Of a stretch of 64,000 nucleotides of DNA, positions 34,550 through 43,368 are shown piece by piece. Numbering within the stretch: the stretch's first letter is position 1; each line of letters starts with the position of its first letter. The notes beneath the pieces are model-generated. The model was not told the DNA's origin, did no database searches, and worked only from the letters and a program-made list of their open reading frames with translations. Origin of the DNA: Azospirillum brasilense. GTDB taxonomy: Bacteria; Pseudomonadota; Alphaproteobacteria; Azospirillales; Azospirillaceae. Location: NCBI RefSeq assembly GCF_001315015.1, contig NZ_CP012915.1, positions 620,001 through 684,000 on the forward strand, written 5' to 3'. The position numbers were made by a program, and so were the translations under genes.

Positions 34550-35452
34550 ATGACCGTCCCCAGCATGAGTTTCCGGGACCGACTGGCCCAGGACCGCGTC
34601 GTCCTGGCCCCCGGCGTCTACGACGCCTTCACCGCCTCGCTGGCGGCGGCGGCGGGGTTCGAGGCGCTCTACCTGTCGGGGGCTGCCATCGCCTACACCC
34701 GGCTCGGCCGGCCCGACATCGGGCTGGTCTCGGTCAGCGAGGTGGCGGACACCATCGCGCTGGTGCGCGACCGCGTGCCGACGCCGCTGATCGTCGATGC
34801 CGACACCGGCTACGGCAACGCGCTCAACGTGCAGCGCACCGTGCGCATGTTCGAGCGCGCCGGCGCCACCGCCCTGCAGCTTGAGGACCAGAGCTTTCCC
34901 AAGCGCTGTGGGCATCTGACCGACAAGGCGGTGATCCCGGCGGGGGAGATGGCCGGTAAGATCAAGGCGGCGGTCGATGCCCGGTCCAGCGAAGGCACGC
35001 TGATCATCGCGCGCACCGACGCGGTGGCGGTGGAGGGAGTCCCGGCGGCGCTCGACCGCGCCCGGCTCTACGTCGAGGCCGGCGCCGACGTGCTGTTCGT
35101 CGAGGCGCCGAAAAGCCGCGAGCAGCTCTCCGCCATCGCCACCGACCTCGGCGGCATCCGCCCGCTGCTCGCCAACATGGTGGAGGGCGGGCAGACGCCG
35201 ATCAGCTCCGCCGCCGATCTGGGCGATCTCGGCTACCGGCTGGTGATCTTCCCCGGCGGCATCGTGCGGGCGCTGGCCCGGCAGGCGCAGGACTATTACG
35301 CGTCGCTGGCCCAGCATGGCACCACCCAGCCCTTCCGCGACCGCATGTTCGACTTCAACGCGCTGAACGATCTCATCGGAACGCCGGAGATGCTGGCGCT
35401 CGGCGAAACCTACAAGGACTTCACCTCCGCCAAGCGGGAGGACGCGGCATGA
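34550..35452 (+). CDS. Isocitrate lyase/PEP mutase-family carbon-carbon lyase
   Basis: 300 aa. Family motifs: APGVYDAFTASLAAAAGFEALYLSG near residues 17-41, the metal-binding DADTGYGN near 84-91, LEDQSFPKRCGH near 113-124 (the catalytic loop Cys of lyases, as in the KRCGH motif of methylisocitrate lyase), and ARTDA near 154. The KRCGH cysteine argues for a lyase (2-methylisocitrate, 2,3-dimethylmalate or oxaloacetate type) rather than a phosphomutase. The start at ATG 34550 fits the family N-terminus; a GTG at 34451 overlaps the livF stop. In the operon it may split a hydroxylated dicarboxylate made by the LeuCD-like hydratase. Confidence 0.9.
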   Translation: MTVPSMSFRDRLAQDRVVLAPGVYDAFTASLAAAAGFEALYLSGAAIAYTRLGRPDIGLVSVSEVADTIALVRDRVPTPLIVDADTGYGNALNVQRTVRMFERAGATALQLEDQSFPKRCGHLTDKAVIPAGEMAGKIKAAVDARSSEGTLIIARTDAVAVEGVPAALDRARLYVEAGADVLFVEAPKSREQLSAIATDLGGIRPLLANMVEGGQTPISSAADLGDLGYRLVIFPGGIVRALARQAQDYYASLAQHGTTQPFRDRMFDFNALNDLIGTPEMLALGETYKDFTSAKREDAA

Positions 35453-37194
35453 CAATTCAGAAAACGACAATCGACCCCGTCACGCTGGCCGTCCTGAAGG
35501 GCCGGCTGGAGCAGATCGCCGACGAGATGGACGCGACGCTCTACCGCTCGGCCTTCAACCCGATCATCGCCGAGGCGCGCGACGCCTGCCACGGCCTCTA
35601 CCACGCCGAGACCGGGGCCACGCTGGTGCAGGGCACCAACGGCCTGCCGATCTTCGTCGGCGCCATGGCCTTCGCGGTCAAGGCGGTGATCGACAAGGTG
35701 GCGCGGGAGGGCGACCTCCACCCCGACGACATCTTCCTGTTCAACGACCCCTACGACGGCGGCACCCATCTGAACGACTTCCGGCTGGTGCGGCCGATCT
35801 TCCGCCAGGGCCGGCTGTTCTGTTGGATGGCGTCGGTCGGCCATTGGCTCGACATTGGCGGCAACGTGCCGGGCAACTTCAACGCGCGGGCCACCGACAG
35901 CTTCCAAGAGGGCGTGCGCATCCCGCCGGTGAAGCTGGTCAAGGCCGGGGCAATGAACCACGACCTGCTGGCGATCCTCGCCGCCAACTCCCGCGTGCCG
36001 TTATCCAACTACGGCGACCTGAACGGGCAGCTCAACGCGCTTGATCTGGGCGTGCGCCGCCTGACCGAACTGCTGGACGAGCATGGCGAGGACACCGTCG
36101 CCGCCGCCTTCGACGCCTTCACCGCGCGGGCCGAGGCGCTGATGCGCAGCGCGCTGTCCAAACTGCCCGACGGCACCTACAGCTTCGAGGATTATCTCGA
36201 CAACGACGGCATCACCGCCGACCGTCTGCGCATCGCCCTCGACCTGACCATCGCGGGGGACCGCATGGTGCTGGACTTCTCCCGCTCCTCGGCCCCCTGC
36301 GCCGGGCCGCTCAACATCGCCTATTCCACGGCGGTGGCCTGCTGCTACGTCGCGCTGAAGCACGTCTTCACCGACGTGCCGGCCAACGCCGGCTGCCTCA
36401 ACCCGATCACCTTCGTCATCCCCGAGACGACGCTGCTCGCGGTGAAGCCGCCCAAGCCGGTCGGCGGCTACACCGAGACCATCCTGCGCGTCATCGGCGT
36501 GGTCTTCGGTGCGCTGGCCCTGGCCGATCCGTCCCGCGCCACCGCGGCACCCTTCGGCACGATCAACGCGCTGTCGCTGGCCGGCCACCGTCCGGACGGC
36601 TCGCGCTGGGTGATGTTCTCCTTCTTCGGCGGTGGCCTGGGCGGCAACCCGGAGAGCGACGGACTGAACCACGCCAACAACCCAATCTCCACCGCCACCA
36701 TCCCGCCGGTGGAAATCCTCGAAGCCGCTTATCCGGTGATGTTCACCCAATGGGCGCTGCGCCCGGATTCCGCCGGGGCCGGCCTGCACCGCGGCGGGTT
36801 GGGCGCCGTCTACGAGATCGAGGCGCTGACCGCCGCCGACGTCTTCCTGCTGGGCGAGCGCGGCGTCTTCCCGCCCTTCGGGGTGGCCGGCGGCACGCCC
36901 GCGGCGCTGAACCGCTTCGTCTGGCAGAGCGACGAGGGCGAGAAATCGCCGCCGCTCGCCTCCAAGGTCACTGACGTGAAAGTCCGCGACGGCCAGCGCG
37001 TCCGGCTGGAGACTCCCGGTGGTGGCGGCTGGGGCGATCCGCTCCGCCGCGACGCCGAGGCCGTGGCCCGCGACGTGCGGCTCGGCTATCTCGGCGCCGA
37101 GGCCGCGCGCAGCGCCTACGGCGTGGCGCTGACCGACGACGGCGCGCTCGACGTCGCCGCCACCGCGGCGCTCCGCGAACCCTCCGCCGCCTGA
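35449..37194 (+). CDS. Hydantoinase B/oxoprolinase-type subunit (HyuB)
   Basis: 581 aa. Matches the HyuB/5-oxoprolinase C-terminal family: DPVTLAVLKGRLEQIADEMDATLYRSAFNPII near residues 6-37 in pieces, GTNGLPIFVGAM, DIFLFNDPYDGGTHLNDF near 93-110, and the glycine-rich end FFGGGLGGNPESDGLNHANN and TPGGGGWGDP. With HyuA it forms an ATP-dependent amidohydrolase that opens five-membered cyclic amides (hydantoins, 5-oxoproline, N-methylhydantoin). It overlaps the lyase gene by ATGA, so the two are coupled. Confidence 0.93.
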   Translation: MTIQKTTIDPVTLAVLKGRLEQIADEMDATLYRSAFNPIIAEARDACHGLYHAETGATLVQGTNGLPIFVGAMAFAVKAVIDKVAREGDLHPDDIFLFNDPYDGGTHLNDFRLVRPIFRQGRLFCWMASVGHWLDIGGNVPGNFNARATDSFQEGVRIPPVKLVKAGAMNHDLLAILAANSRVPLSNYGDLNGQLNALDLGVRRLTELLDEHGEDTVAAAFDAFTARAEALMRSALSKLPDGTYSFEDYLDNDGITADRLRIALDLTIAGDRMVLDFSRSSAPCAGPLNIAYSTAVACCYVALKHVFTDVPANAGCLNPITFVIPETTLLAVKPPKPVGGYTETILRVIGVVFGALALADPSRATAAPFGTINALSLAGHRPDGSRWVMFSFFGGGLGGNPESDGLNHANNPISTATIPPVEILEAAYPVMFTQWALRPDSAGAGLHRGGLGAVYEIEALTAADVFLLGERGVFPPFGVAGGTPAALNRFVWQSDEGEKSPPLASKVTDVKVRDGQRVRLETPGGGGWGDPLRRDAEAVARDVRLGYLGAEAARSAYGVALTDDGALDVAATAALREPSAA

Positions 37195-37213
37195 CGAATC
37201 CGAAAGCAAGACC

Positions 37214-39310
37214 ATGAGCAACGGCATTTCCACGGGTGTGGCCAAGGGCGCCCCCAAGGGCGCGATCGTCGGCGTCGATGTCGGCGGCACCTTCACCGAC
37301 CTGTTCCATTACGACGAGGCGCGCGGCAGCTTCCGCACCGCCAAGGTCCCCTCCAACCGCGGCGACGAGGCGGTCGGCTTCCTCGCCGGCCTGCAGAGCT
37401 TCGGCCCGGTCGCCGAGCTGGGGTCCATCGTCCACGGCACCACGGTCGGCACCAACGCGCTTTTGGAGCGCAAGGGCGCCAAGGTCGGGCTGATCACCAC
37501 CGCCGGCTTCCGCGACGTGCTGGAGATGCGCCGCCGCGACCGCCGCCAGACCTGGGGTCTGTGGGGCGACTTCGTCCCCGTGGTCGACCGCGATCTGCGG
37601 CTGGAGGTGGCGGAGCGCACGCTGGCCGACGGCACGATCCGCGCCGCCGTCGATCCGGAGGAGGTGCGAGCTGCCGCCCGCCGGTTGGCCGGGATGGGGG
37701 CGGAGGCGCTGGCCATCGTCTTCATCAACGCCTACGCCAACCCGGCCAACGAGCTGGCGGCGCTGGAGGCGGCGCGCGAGGTGTGGCCCAACGCCAACCT
37801 CGAATGCTCGTCGCGCATCCTGCCGGAGATCCGCGAGTTCGAGCGCACCTCGACCACCGCTCTGAACGCCTATCTCCAGCCGGTGGTCGGCAGCTACCTC
37901 GCCAAGCTCGACAACGCGCTGGCGGGGGAGGGGTTCGGCGGACGCTTCCACATCGTCCAGTCGAACGGCGGCGTCATGTCCACCGACACCGCCCGGCGCC
38001 TGCCGGTGCGCACCGCCCTGTCCGGGCCGGCGGCCGGCGTCATCGCCGCGGCGGCGATCGCCAAGGCGGCGGGCTTCCCCAACGTCATCACCGGCGACCT
38101 CGGCGGCACCAGCTTCGACGTGTCGCTGGTGGTGGAGGGGCAGACCATGCTGGCCGCCCAGACCACCATCGACTTCGGTCTGGTCGTCCGCACGCCGATG
38201 ATCGAGATCACCACCATCGGCGCCGGCGGCGGCTCCATCGCCGGGGTCGATCCCGGCGGCATGCTCCAGGTCGGGCCGGAAAGCGCCGGCTCGCGGCCGG
38301 GACCGGTCTGCTACGGCCAGGGCAACACCCGCCCGACGCTGACCGACGCCAACGTGCTGCTCGGCCGCATCAACGCCGAGCGTCCGATCGGCGGCAAGCT
38401 CGCCCGGCTGGACGTGGACGCCGCCCGCACCGCCATCGCCACCCACGTCGCCGAGCCGCTGGGCCTCGACGTCATGGCGGCGGCGGAGGCGGTGGTGCGC
38501 ATCGCCAACAGCAAGATGGCCGGCGCCATCCGCCTCGTCTCCATCGAGCGCGGCCACGACCCGGCCAAGTTCGCCGCGGTGCCCTTCGGCGGCGGCGGCG
38601 CGCTGCATGTCGGCGCGCTGATCAAGGAGGTCGGGCTGAAGGCGGCGCTGGTGCCGCGCTTCCCCGGCGTGACCTCGGCGCTTGGCTGCGTCATCGCCGA
38701 CATCCGCCACGATCAGGTGCAGACGGTGAACCTGCCGCTGGCCGGCATCGACGCCGCGTCGCTCGACCGCCGCATGGTCGAGGAGGCGACCGCCGCCCGC
38801 GCCGTGGTGGAGTCCGCCGGCCTCAGCGTAGAGCGCATCGACCTCGTCTTCGAACTCGACATGCACTACATCGGCCAGACCCACACGGTCGCCGTGCCGC
38901 TGCCGGTGTCGGTGGCGAACGGGACAACCGGGGTCGACGAGGCGACCATCCGCGCCGCCTTCGAGCGCGCCTACCAAGCGTCCTTCAGCCGGCTGCTGCC
39001 GGGCGTCGGCGCCAAGATCGTCAACCTGCGCACCGCCGCCATCGGCCGCCGTCCGCATTTCGACCTCGCCGCCCTGGCCCCGGCCGCCGAAACGACGGTG
39101 GAGGGCGCCTACGCCGGGTCGCGTCCGGTGTGGTTCGACGGGGCGTGGCACGACACGGCGGTCTACAACCGTCTCGACCTGCCGGTCGGCGCCCACATCC
39201 AGGGACCGGCGATCCTGGAGCAGCCGGACGCCACCACCGTCATCGACCCCGACCTCAGCGCCCGCGTCGACGGGTACGGCAACGTCATCGTGGAAAGGAG
39301 CGCCCGATGA
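37214..39310 (+). CDS. Hydantoinase A/oxoprolinase-type ATPase subunit (HyuA)
   Basis: 698 aa. The N-terminal ATPase fold shows GVDVGGTFTDLFHYD at about residues 20-34 and HGTTVGTNALLERKGAKVGL near 76-95; the central domain has GDLGGTSFDVSLV near 295 and GAGGGSIAGVDPGGMLQVGPESAG-type sequence near 335-358, both typical of HyuA; the C-terminus is the family acetone-carboxylase/hydantoinase tail. It energises ring hydrolysis with ATP together with HyuB. The start lies 19 bases after hyuB, and the stop overlaps the next start by four bases. The exact cyclic substrate cannot be read from the sequence. Confidence 0.93.
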   Translation: MSNGISTGVAKGAPKGAIVGVDVGGTFTDLFHYDEARGSFRTAKVPSNRGDEAVGFLAGLQSFGPVAELGSIVHGTTVGTNALLERKGAKVGLITTAGFRDVLEMRRRDRRQTWGLWGDFVPVVDRDLRLEVAERTLADGTIRAAVDPEEVRAAARRLAGMGAEALAIVFINAYANPANELAALEAAREVWPNANLECSSRILPEIREFERTSTTALNAYLQPVVGSYLAKLDNALAGEGFGGRFHIVQSNGGVMSTDTARRLPVRTALSGPAAGVIAAAAIAKAAGFPNVITGDLGGTSFDVSLVVEGQTMLAAQTTIDFGLVVRTPMIEITTIGAGGGSIAGVDPGGMLQVGPESAGSRPGPVCYGQGNTRPTLTDANVLLGRINAERPIGGKLARLDVDAARTAIATHVAEPLGLDVMAAAEAVVRIANSKMAGAIRLVSIERGHDPAKFAAVPFGGGGALHVGALIKEVGLKAALVPRFPGVTSALGCVIADIRHDQVQTVNLPLAGIDAASLDRRMVEEATAARAVVESAGLSVERIDLVFELDMHYIGQTHTVAVPLPVSVANGTTGVDEATIRAAFERAYQASFSRLLPGVGAKIVNLRTAAIGRRPHFDLAALAPAAETTVEGAYAGSRPVWFDGAWHDTAVYNRLDLPVGAHIQGPAILEQPDATTVIDPDLSARVDGYGNVIVERSAR

Positions 39311-39921
39311 GCGTCTCCGCCATTCCCATGGAGCGAACCGCGCTGCTGGTCTGCGACCTGCAGAACGATTTCCTCCACCCGGAGGGGGCCTATGGCCGTG
39401 CCGGCCAGACGGCGCCGGAAATCCTGGCCCTGCCGGAGCGGGTGAAGCCGTTGGCCGACCTGCTGCGGTCGCGCGGCGGCTGGGTGATCTCGACCAACTT
39501 CACCCTGGTTCCCGGCCGCGGTGGCGAGCCGATGATCTCCCCCCACCTGAAGGCGCTGCGCCCCTTCCTGGCGAAGGGCGATTTCCAGCCGGGCGGCTGG
39601 GGGCACCGCACGGTGGACACGCTCCAGCCCGTCGATGTCGAGGTGGAGAAGATTGCCTATTCAGCCTTCTACATGTCACGGCTGGAATGGGTGCTGCGCA
39701 AATGCGGGGTGGAGCGGCTGCTGGTCTGCGGCATCGTCACCAACGGCGGCGTCGCCTCGACCGTGCGCGACGCCCATGTCCGCGACTTCGACACCATTTT
39801 GCTGGAGGACGGCTGCGCCGCCTTCACGCCGCAGGTCCATGACGTCTCGGTCACCGCGCTGCGCCCGGTCTGCCGCGTGGCGACGGTCGCGGCGATGCTG
39901 GAGGAGTTGTCCGCGCCATGA
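39307..39921 (+). CDS. Isochorismatase-fold hydrolase lacking the catalytic cysteine
   Basis: 204 aa. The fold is clear: ALLVCDLQNDFLHPEGAYG near residues 12-30 with the catalytic Asp, VEKIAYSAFYMSRLEWVLR near 118 with the catalytic Lys, and CGIVTNGGVASTVRDAHVRDF near 145-165. In amidases of this family (nicotinamidase, maleamate hydrolase, RutB) the last motif reads TNxCV; here the cysteine is glycine. Loss of the cysteine is also seen in true isochorismatases (EntB, PhzD), which hydrolyse vinyl ethers through Asp. A vinyl ether, enamine or imine substrate is therefore as likely as an amide. It is ATGA-coupled on both sides. Confidence 0.88.
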   Translation: MSVSAIPMERTALLVCDLQNDFLHPEGAYGRAGQTAPEILALPERVKPLADLLRSRGGWVISTNFTLVPGRGGEPMISPHLKALRPFLAKGDFQPGGWGHRTVDTLQPVDVEVEKIAYSAFYMSRLEWVLRKCGVERLLVCGIVTNGGVASTVRDAHVRDFDTILLEDGCAAFTPQVHDVSVTALRPVCRVATVAAMLEELSAP

Positions 39922-41339
39922 GCCGCATCCTGCCCGCCGAGGGCGTGACGTTCGAATTCACGGTGCCCGTCGTCGTGATCGGCGGCGGTGCGGCCGGGAT
40001 GATCGCCGCGCTCGCCGCCCACGAGCGCGGGGCGGAGGTGCTGGTGCTGGAGCGCGACGCGCTGCCCCAGGGCTCCACCGCCCTGTCGGCTGGTCTGATC
40101 CCGGCGCCGGGCACGCGCTGGCAGCGCGCCGCCGGGATCGAGGACAGCGCGGAGCGCTTCGCCGCCGACATCATCGCCAAGGCGAAGGGGGAGCCCGACC
40201 CGGCGGACGTGTCCCGCGTCGCCCGCGCCGTCGGCCCGGCGCTGGAATGGCTGGCCGACCGCTACGGCCTGCCGTTCTCGGTGGTCGACAACTTCACCTA
40301 CCCCGGCCACAGCGCCCGGCGCATGCACGGGCTGCCCAGCCGGTCGGGGGCGGAGCTGATCGACCGGCTGCGCGGCGCCGTCGAGGCCGCCGGCATCGAC
40401 GTGCTGTGCGAGGCGCATGTGACCGCGCTCCACGCCGACGGCCCGCGCGTCCGCGGCGTCGAGGTCACCCGGCCCGATGGCAGCGTCGAGCGGGTCGGCT
40501 GTGGCGCGTTGGTGCTCGCCTGCAACGGCTATGGCGGCAACCGGGCGCTGGTCGAGCGCCATGTGCCGGAACTGGCCGACGCGCTCTATTTCGGCCATCC
40601 CGGCAACCAGGGCGACGCGCTTCTCTGGGGTGAAGCGCTGGGCGCGGCGACGCGGCACCTGTCGGGGCACCAGGGCCACGGCTCGGTCGCCCATCCCGCC
40701 GGCATCCTGGTCACCTGGGCGACGGTCACCGAAGGCGGCGTGCAGGTGAACAGCGCGGGCAAGCGCTTCTCCAACGAGGCACAGGGCTATTCGGAGCAGG
40801 CCGCCATCGTGCTGCGCCAGCCCGACGGCATCGCCTGGACCATCTTCGACGAGCGCATCGCCGCCGTTGCCCGCCAGTTCGAGGATTTCCGGCAGGCCGA
40901 GGCGATGGGCGCGGTGCTGGGCGCCGACAGCCCGGTGGACCTCGCCCGTTCGATGAAGATGGACCCTGAGGCGTTGACCGCCACGCTGGCCGAGGTCGAC
41001 CGGTTGAAGGCCGAGGGCGGTACCGACGGTTTCGGCCGGAGCTTCGCCGGCTCGGCGCCGCTGGTGCCACCTTATCGCGCCGTCCGCGTCACCGGCGCCC
41101 TGTTCCACACCCAGGGCGGGCTGGTCGTCGATGACGACGCCCGCGTGCTGGCCAAGACGCCGGACGGGCAGGGCAGGCCGCTGCCCAACCTCTACGCCGC
41201 CGGCGGGGCCGCCTGCGGCGTGTCGGGATCGAAGGCGTCCGGTTACCTGTCCGGCAACGGGCTGCTGACCGCGGTGGCGCTGGGGCGCATCGCCGGGGTG
41301 GCGGCCGCAGACGCCGTTAAGGAGGAAAGCAACCAATGA
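39918..41339 (+). CDS. FAD-dependent fumarate reductase/3-ketosteroid dehydrogenase-like oxidoreductase
   Basis: 473 aa. Residues about 15-45 bind FAD ([31 protein letters not shown], GxGxxG then Glu). ACNGYGGN near 200, a substrate region with [15 protein letters not shown], and the C-terminal [14 protein letters not shown] and [13 protein letters not shown] with [16 protein letters not shown] are those of the FAD_binding_2 family of flavoproteins (succinate/fumarate, KstD, tricarballylate dehydrogenase). It lacks a signal peptide and cytochrome domain. In the operon it could dehydrogenate or reduce a C=C bond next to a carboxylate before or after hydration. Coupled to both neighbours by overlaps. 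Confidence 0.88.
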   Translation: MSRILPAEGVTFEFTVPVVVIGGGAAGMIAALAAHERGAEVLVLERDALPQGSTALSAGLIPAPGTRWQRAAGIEDSAERFAADIIAKAKGEPDPADVSRVARAVGPALEWLADRYGLPFSVVDNFTYPGHSARRMHGLPSRSGAELIDRLRGAVEAAGIDVLCEAHVTALHADGPRVRGVEVTRPDGSVERVGCGALVLACNGYGGNRALVERHVPELADALYFGHPGNQGDALLWGEALGAATRHLSGHQGHGSVAHPAGILVTWATVTEGGVQVNSAGKRFSNEAQGYSEQAAIVLRQPDGIAWTIFDERIAAVARQFEDFRQAEAMGAVLGADSPVDLARSMKMDPEALTATLAEVDRLKAEGGTDGFGRSFAGSAPLVPPYRAVRVTGALFHTQGGLVVDDDARVLAKTPDGQGRPLPNLYAAGGAACGVSGSKASGYLSGNGLLTAVALGRIAGVAAADAVKEESNQ

Positions 41340-42742
41340 CGCAGTCCCCCCGCAGCCTGTTCGACAAGGTCTGGGATGCCCATCTGGTGGCGACCCGGCC
41401 GGACGGGCAGGCGCTGCTCGCCATCGACCGCCATTTCCTGCACGAGGGCTCGTTTCACGCCTTCGGGATGATCGATCACGCCAAGCGCGCGGTGCGGCGG
41501 CCGGAGCTGACCTTCGCCGTCGCCGACCATTACGTGCCCTCGCACAGCCGCGCCACGCCGATCGCCGATCCGGAGATCGCCAACATGGTGACGATGTTGG
41601 AGGCGAACGCCGGGCGCCACGGTCTGCGCCATTTCGGTTTGCACGACCCGGCGCAAGGCATCGTCCATGTGCTGGCGCCGGAGCAGGGGCTGACCCTGCC
41701 GGGCCTGACCATCGTCTGCGGCGACAGCCACACCTCCACCCACGGCGCCTTCGGCGCGCTCGCCTTCGGCATCGGCGCCACCGAGGTCTCGCATGTGCTG
41801 GCCACCCAGACGCTGTGGCAGCGCCGGCCCAAGACCATGCGCGTGACCGTCGACGGAGTGCTGGGCGCCCATGTGACGGCCAAGGACCTGATCCTGGCGG
41901 TGATCGGCTTCATCGGCGCCGACGGGGCGGCCGGCCACATCATCGAATACGCCGGCAGCGCCATCCGCGGCCTGTCGATGGAAGGCCGGCTGACCGTCTG
42001 CAACATGTCGATCGAGGCGGGGGCGCGGGCCGGCATGATCGCCCCCGACGACACCACCTTCTCCTGGATCGAGGGGCGGACCTATGCCCCCAAGGGGGAC
42101 CTGTTCGACCGCGCCGTCGCGCACTGGCGCACCCTGCCGAGCGACCCGGAGGCCGCCTTCGACCGCGAGGTGTCGCTCGACGCCGCGGCCATCGCCCCCT
42201 CGGTCACCTGGGGCACCAGCCCGGAGACCGCGGTGCCGGTCACCGGCGTGGTTCCCGACCCCGGCGTCGAGAGCGACCCGGTGCGCGCCGGCCAGATGCG
42301 CAAGATGCTCGACTACATGGGGCTGACCCCCGGTACGCGGCTGGAAGAGGTCGGCATCGACCGCATCTTCATCGGCTCCTGCACCAACGCCCGGCTGGAG
42401 GATCTGCGCGCCGCCGCCGCCGTGCTGCGCGGCCGCCGCGCCGTGGTCCCGGGGCTGGTGGTGCCGGGATCGGTCCCGGTGCGCCGTCAGGCGGAGGCCG
42501 AGGGGCTGGACCGCGTCTTCACCAACGCCGGCCTGGAATGGGGCGAGCCCGGCTGTTCGATGTGCGTCGGCATCAACGGCGACCTCGTCCCGGCGGGGGA
42601 GCGCTGCGCCTCGACGACCAACCGCAACTTCCCCGGCCGCCAGGGGCCGAACGCCCGCACGCATCTGATGAGCCCGGCGATGGCCGCCGCCGCCGCCGTG
42701 ACCGGCAAACTCACCGATGTCCGCAAGCTGGGAGCTTCGTAA
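41336..42742 (+). CDS. LeuC-type aconitase-family hydratase, large subunit
   Basis: 468 aa. Fe-S hydratase: [20 protein letters not shown] near residues 129-148 (cluster cysteine in VCGDSHT), [12 protein letters not shown] near 344-355 and [11 protein letters not shown] near 404-414 supply the three cluster cysteines. Overall similarity to E. coli LeuC is high, but the substrate-loop motif HEVTSPQAF of isopropylmalate isomerase is HEGSFHAF here. Together with its place in a catabolic operon this suggests another substrate such as a substituted maleate, citraconate or dimethylmaleate. An annotation as leucine biosynthesis would be misleading. ATGA overlap with the flavoprotein gene. Confidence 0.9.
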   Translation: MTQSPRSLFDKVWDAHLVATRPDGQALLAIDRHFLHEGSFHAFGMIDHAKRAVRRPELTFAVADHYVPSHSRATPIADPEIANMVTMLEANAGRHGLRHFGLHDPAQGIVHVLAPEQGLTLPGLTIVCGDSHTSTHGAFGALAFGIGATEVSHVLATQTLWQRRPKTMRVTVDGVLGAHVTAKDLILAVIGFIGADGAAGHIIEYAGSAIRGLSMEGRLTVCNMSIEAGARAGMIAPDDTTFSWIEGRTYAPKGDLFDRAVAHWRTLPSDPEAAFDREVSLDAAAIAPSVTWGTSPETAVPVTGVVPDPGVESDPVRAGQMRKMLDYMGLTPGTRLEEVGIDRIFIGSCTNARLEDLRAAAAVLRGRRAVVPGLVVPGSVPVRRQAEAEGLDRVFTNAGLEWGEPGCSMCVGINGDLVPAGERCASTTNRNFPGRQGPNARTHLMSPAMAAAAAVTGKLTDVRKLGAS

Positions 42743-42744
42743 GG

Positions 42745-43341
42745 ATGGACCCCTTCGTCACGCTGACCGCGCCGGCGGTGCCGCTCGACATCGCCAACAT
42801 CGACACCGACCAGTTGCTCCCGGCGCGCTTCCTGAAGAAGCCGCGCAGCGCCGGCTACGGCAATTTCCTGTTCCATGACGAGCGCAAGCCCGGCTTCCCG
42901 CTGGACGACCCCTCCTATGCGGGCGCCCGCGTGCTGGTCACCGACCGAAACTTCGGCTGCGGGTCGTCGCGGGAGGGGGCAGTCTACGCGCTGGTGGACG
43001 GCGGGTTCCGCTGCGTCGTCGCCCCCAGCTTCGGCGACATCTTCGCCGCCAACGCCGCCAAGAACGGCCTGCTGACCATCACCCTGCCGGAGGAGACGGT
43101 GGCGGAGCTGCGCCGCCAGTTGCAGGAGGCGCCGGGCGTCGCCGTCACCGTGGATTTGCCGGCCCAGACCCTGACCGGCCCGGACGGCCAGCCGCTGCCC
43201 TTCGCCATCGACCCGTTCAAAAAGGAATGCCTGATCGAAGGACTTGACGATGTGGCTTTGACGCTGCGCCTTCAGGATGCCATCGACGCCTTCGACCGTG
43301 CGGATGCAGAAGCGCGGCCCTGGTTGGTGCCGGGAGCCTGA
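42745..43341 (+). CDS. LeuD-type aconitase-family hydratase, small subunit
   Basis: 198 aa, swivel-domain partner of the large subunit. NIDTDQLLPARFLKK near residues 16-30 and FGCGSSREGAVYALVDGGFRCVVAPSFGDIF near 70-100 are LeuD landmarks, and the C-terminal DPFKKECLIEGLDDVALTL matches the E. coli-type LeuD. The strongly conserved SREHA reads SREGA. Start at ATG 42745, two bases after the large-subunit stop, with AAGGA nearby. It is the last gene of the operon and converges on a GGDEF gene 27 bases away; no terminator hairpin is evident. Confidence 0.9.
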   Translation: MDPFVTLTAPAVPLDIANIDTDQLLPARFLKKPRSAGYGNFLFHDERKPGFPLDDPSYAGARVLVTDRNFGCGSSREGAVYALVDGGFRCVVAPSFGDIFAANAAKNGLLTITLPEETVAELRRQLQEAPGVAVTVDLPAQTLTGPDGQPLPFAIDPFKKECLIEGLDDVALTLRLQDAIDAFDRADAEARPWLVPGA

Positions 43342-43368
43342 CGAGGTATTCGACGGTTCCGCACCGGA

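Noticed and set aside
36968..39196. 742-residue antisense frame across hyuA
   Set aside because: No recognisable motif and composition is that of a shadow; HyuA motifs run along the plus strand throughout.
41336..43341. Leucine biosynthesis leuCD
   Set aside because: The operon is catabolic, no leuA or leuB is nearby, and two substrate-site motifs are altered.
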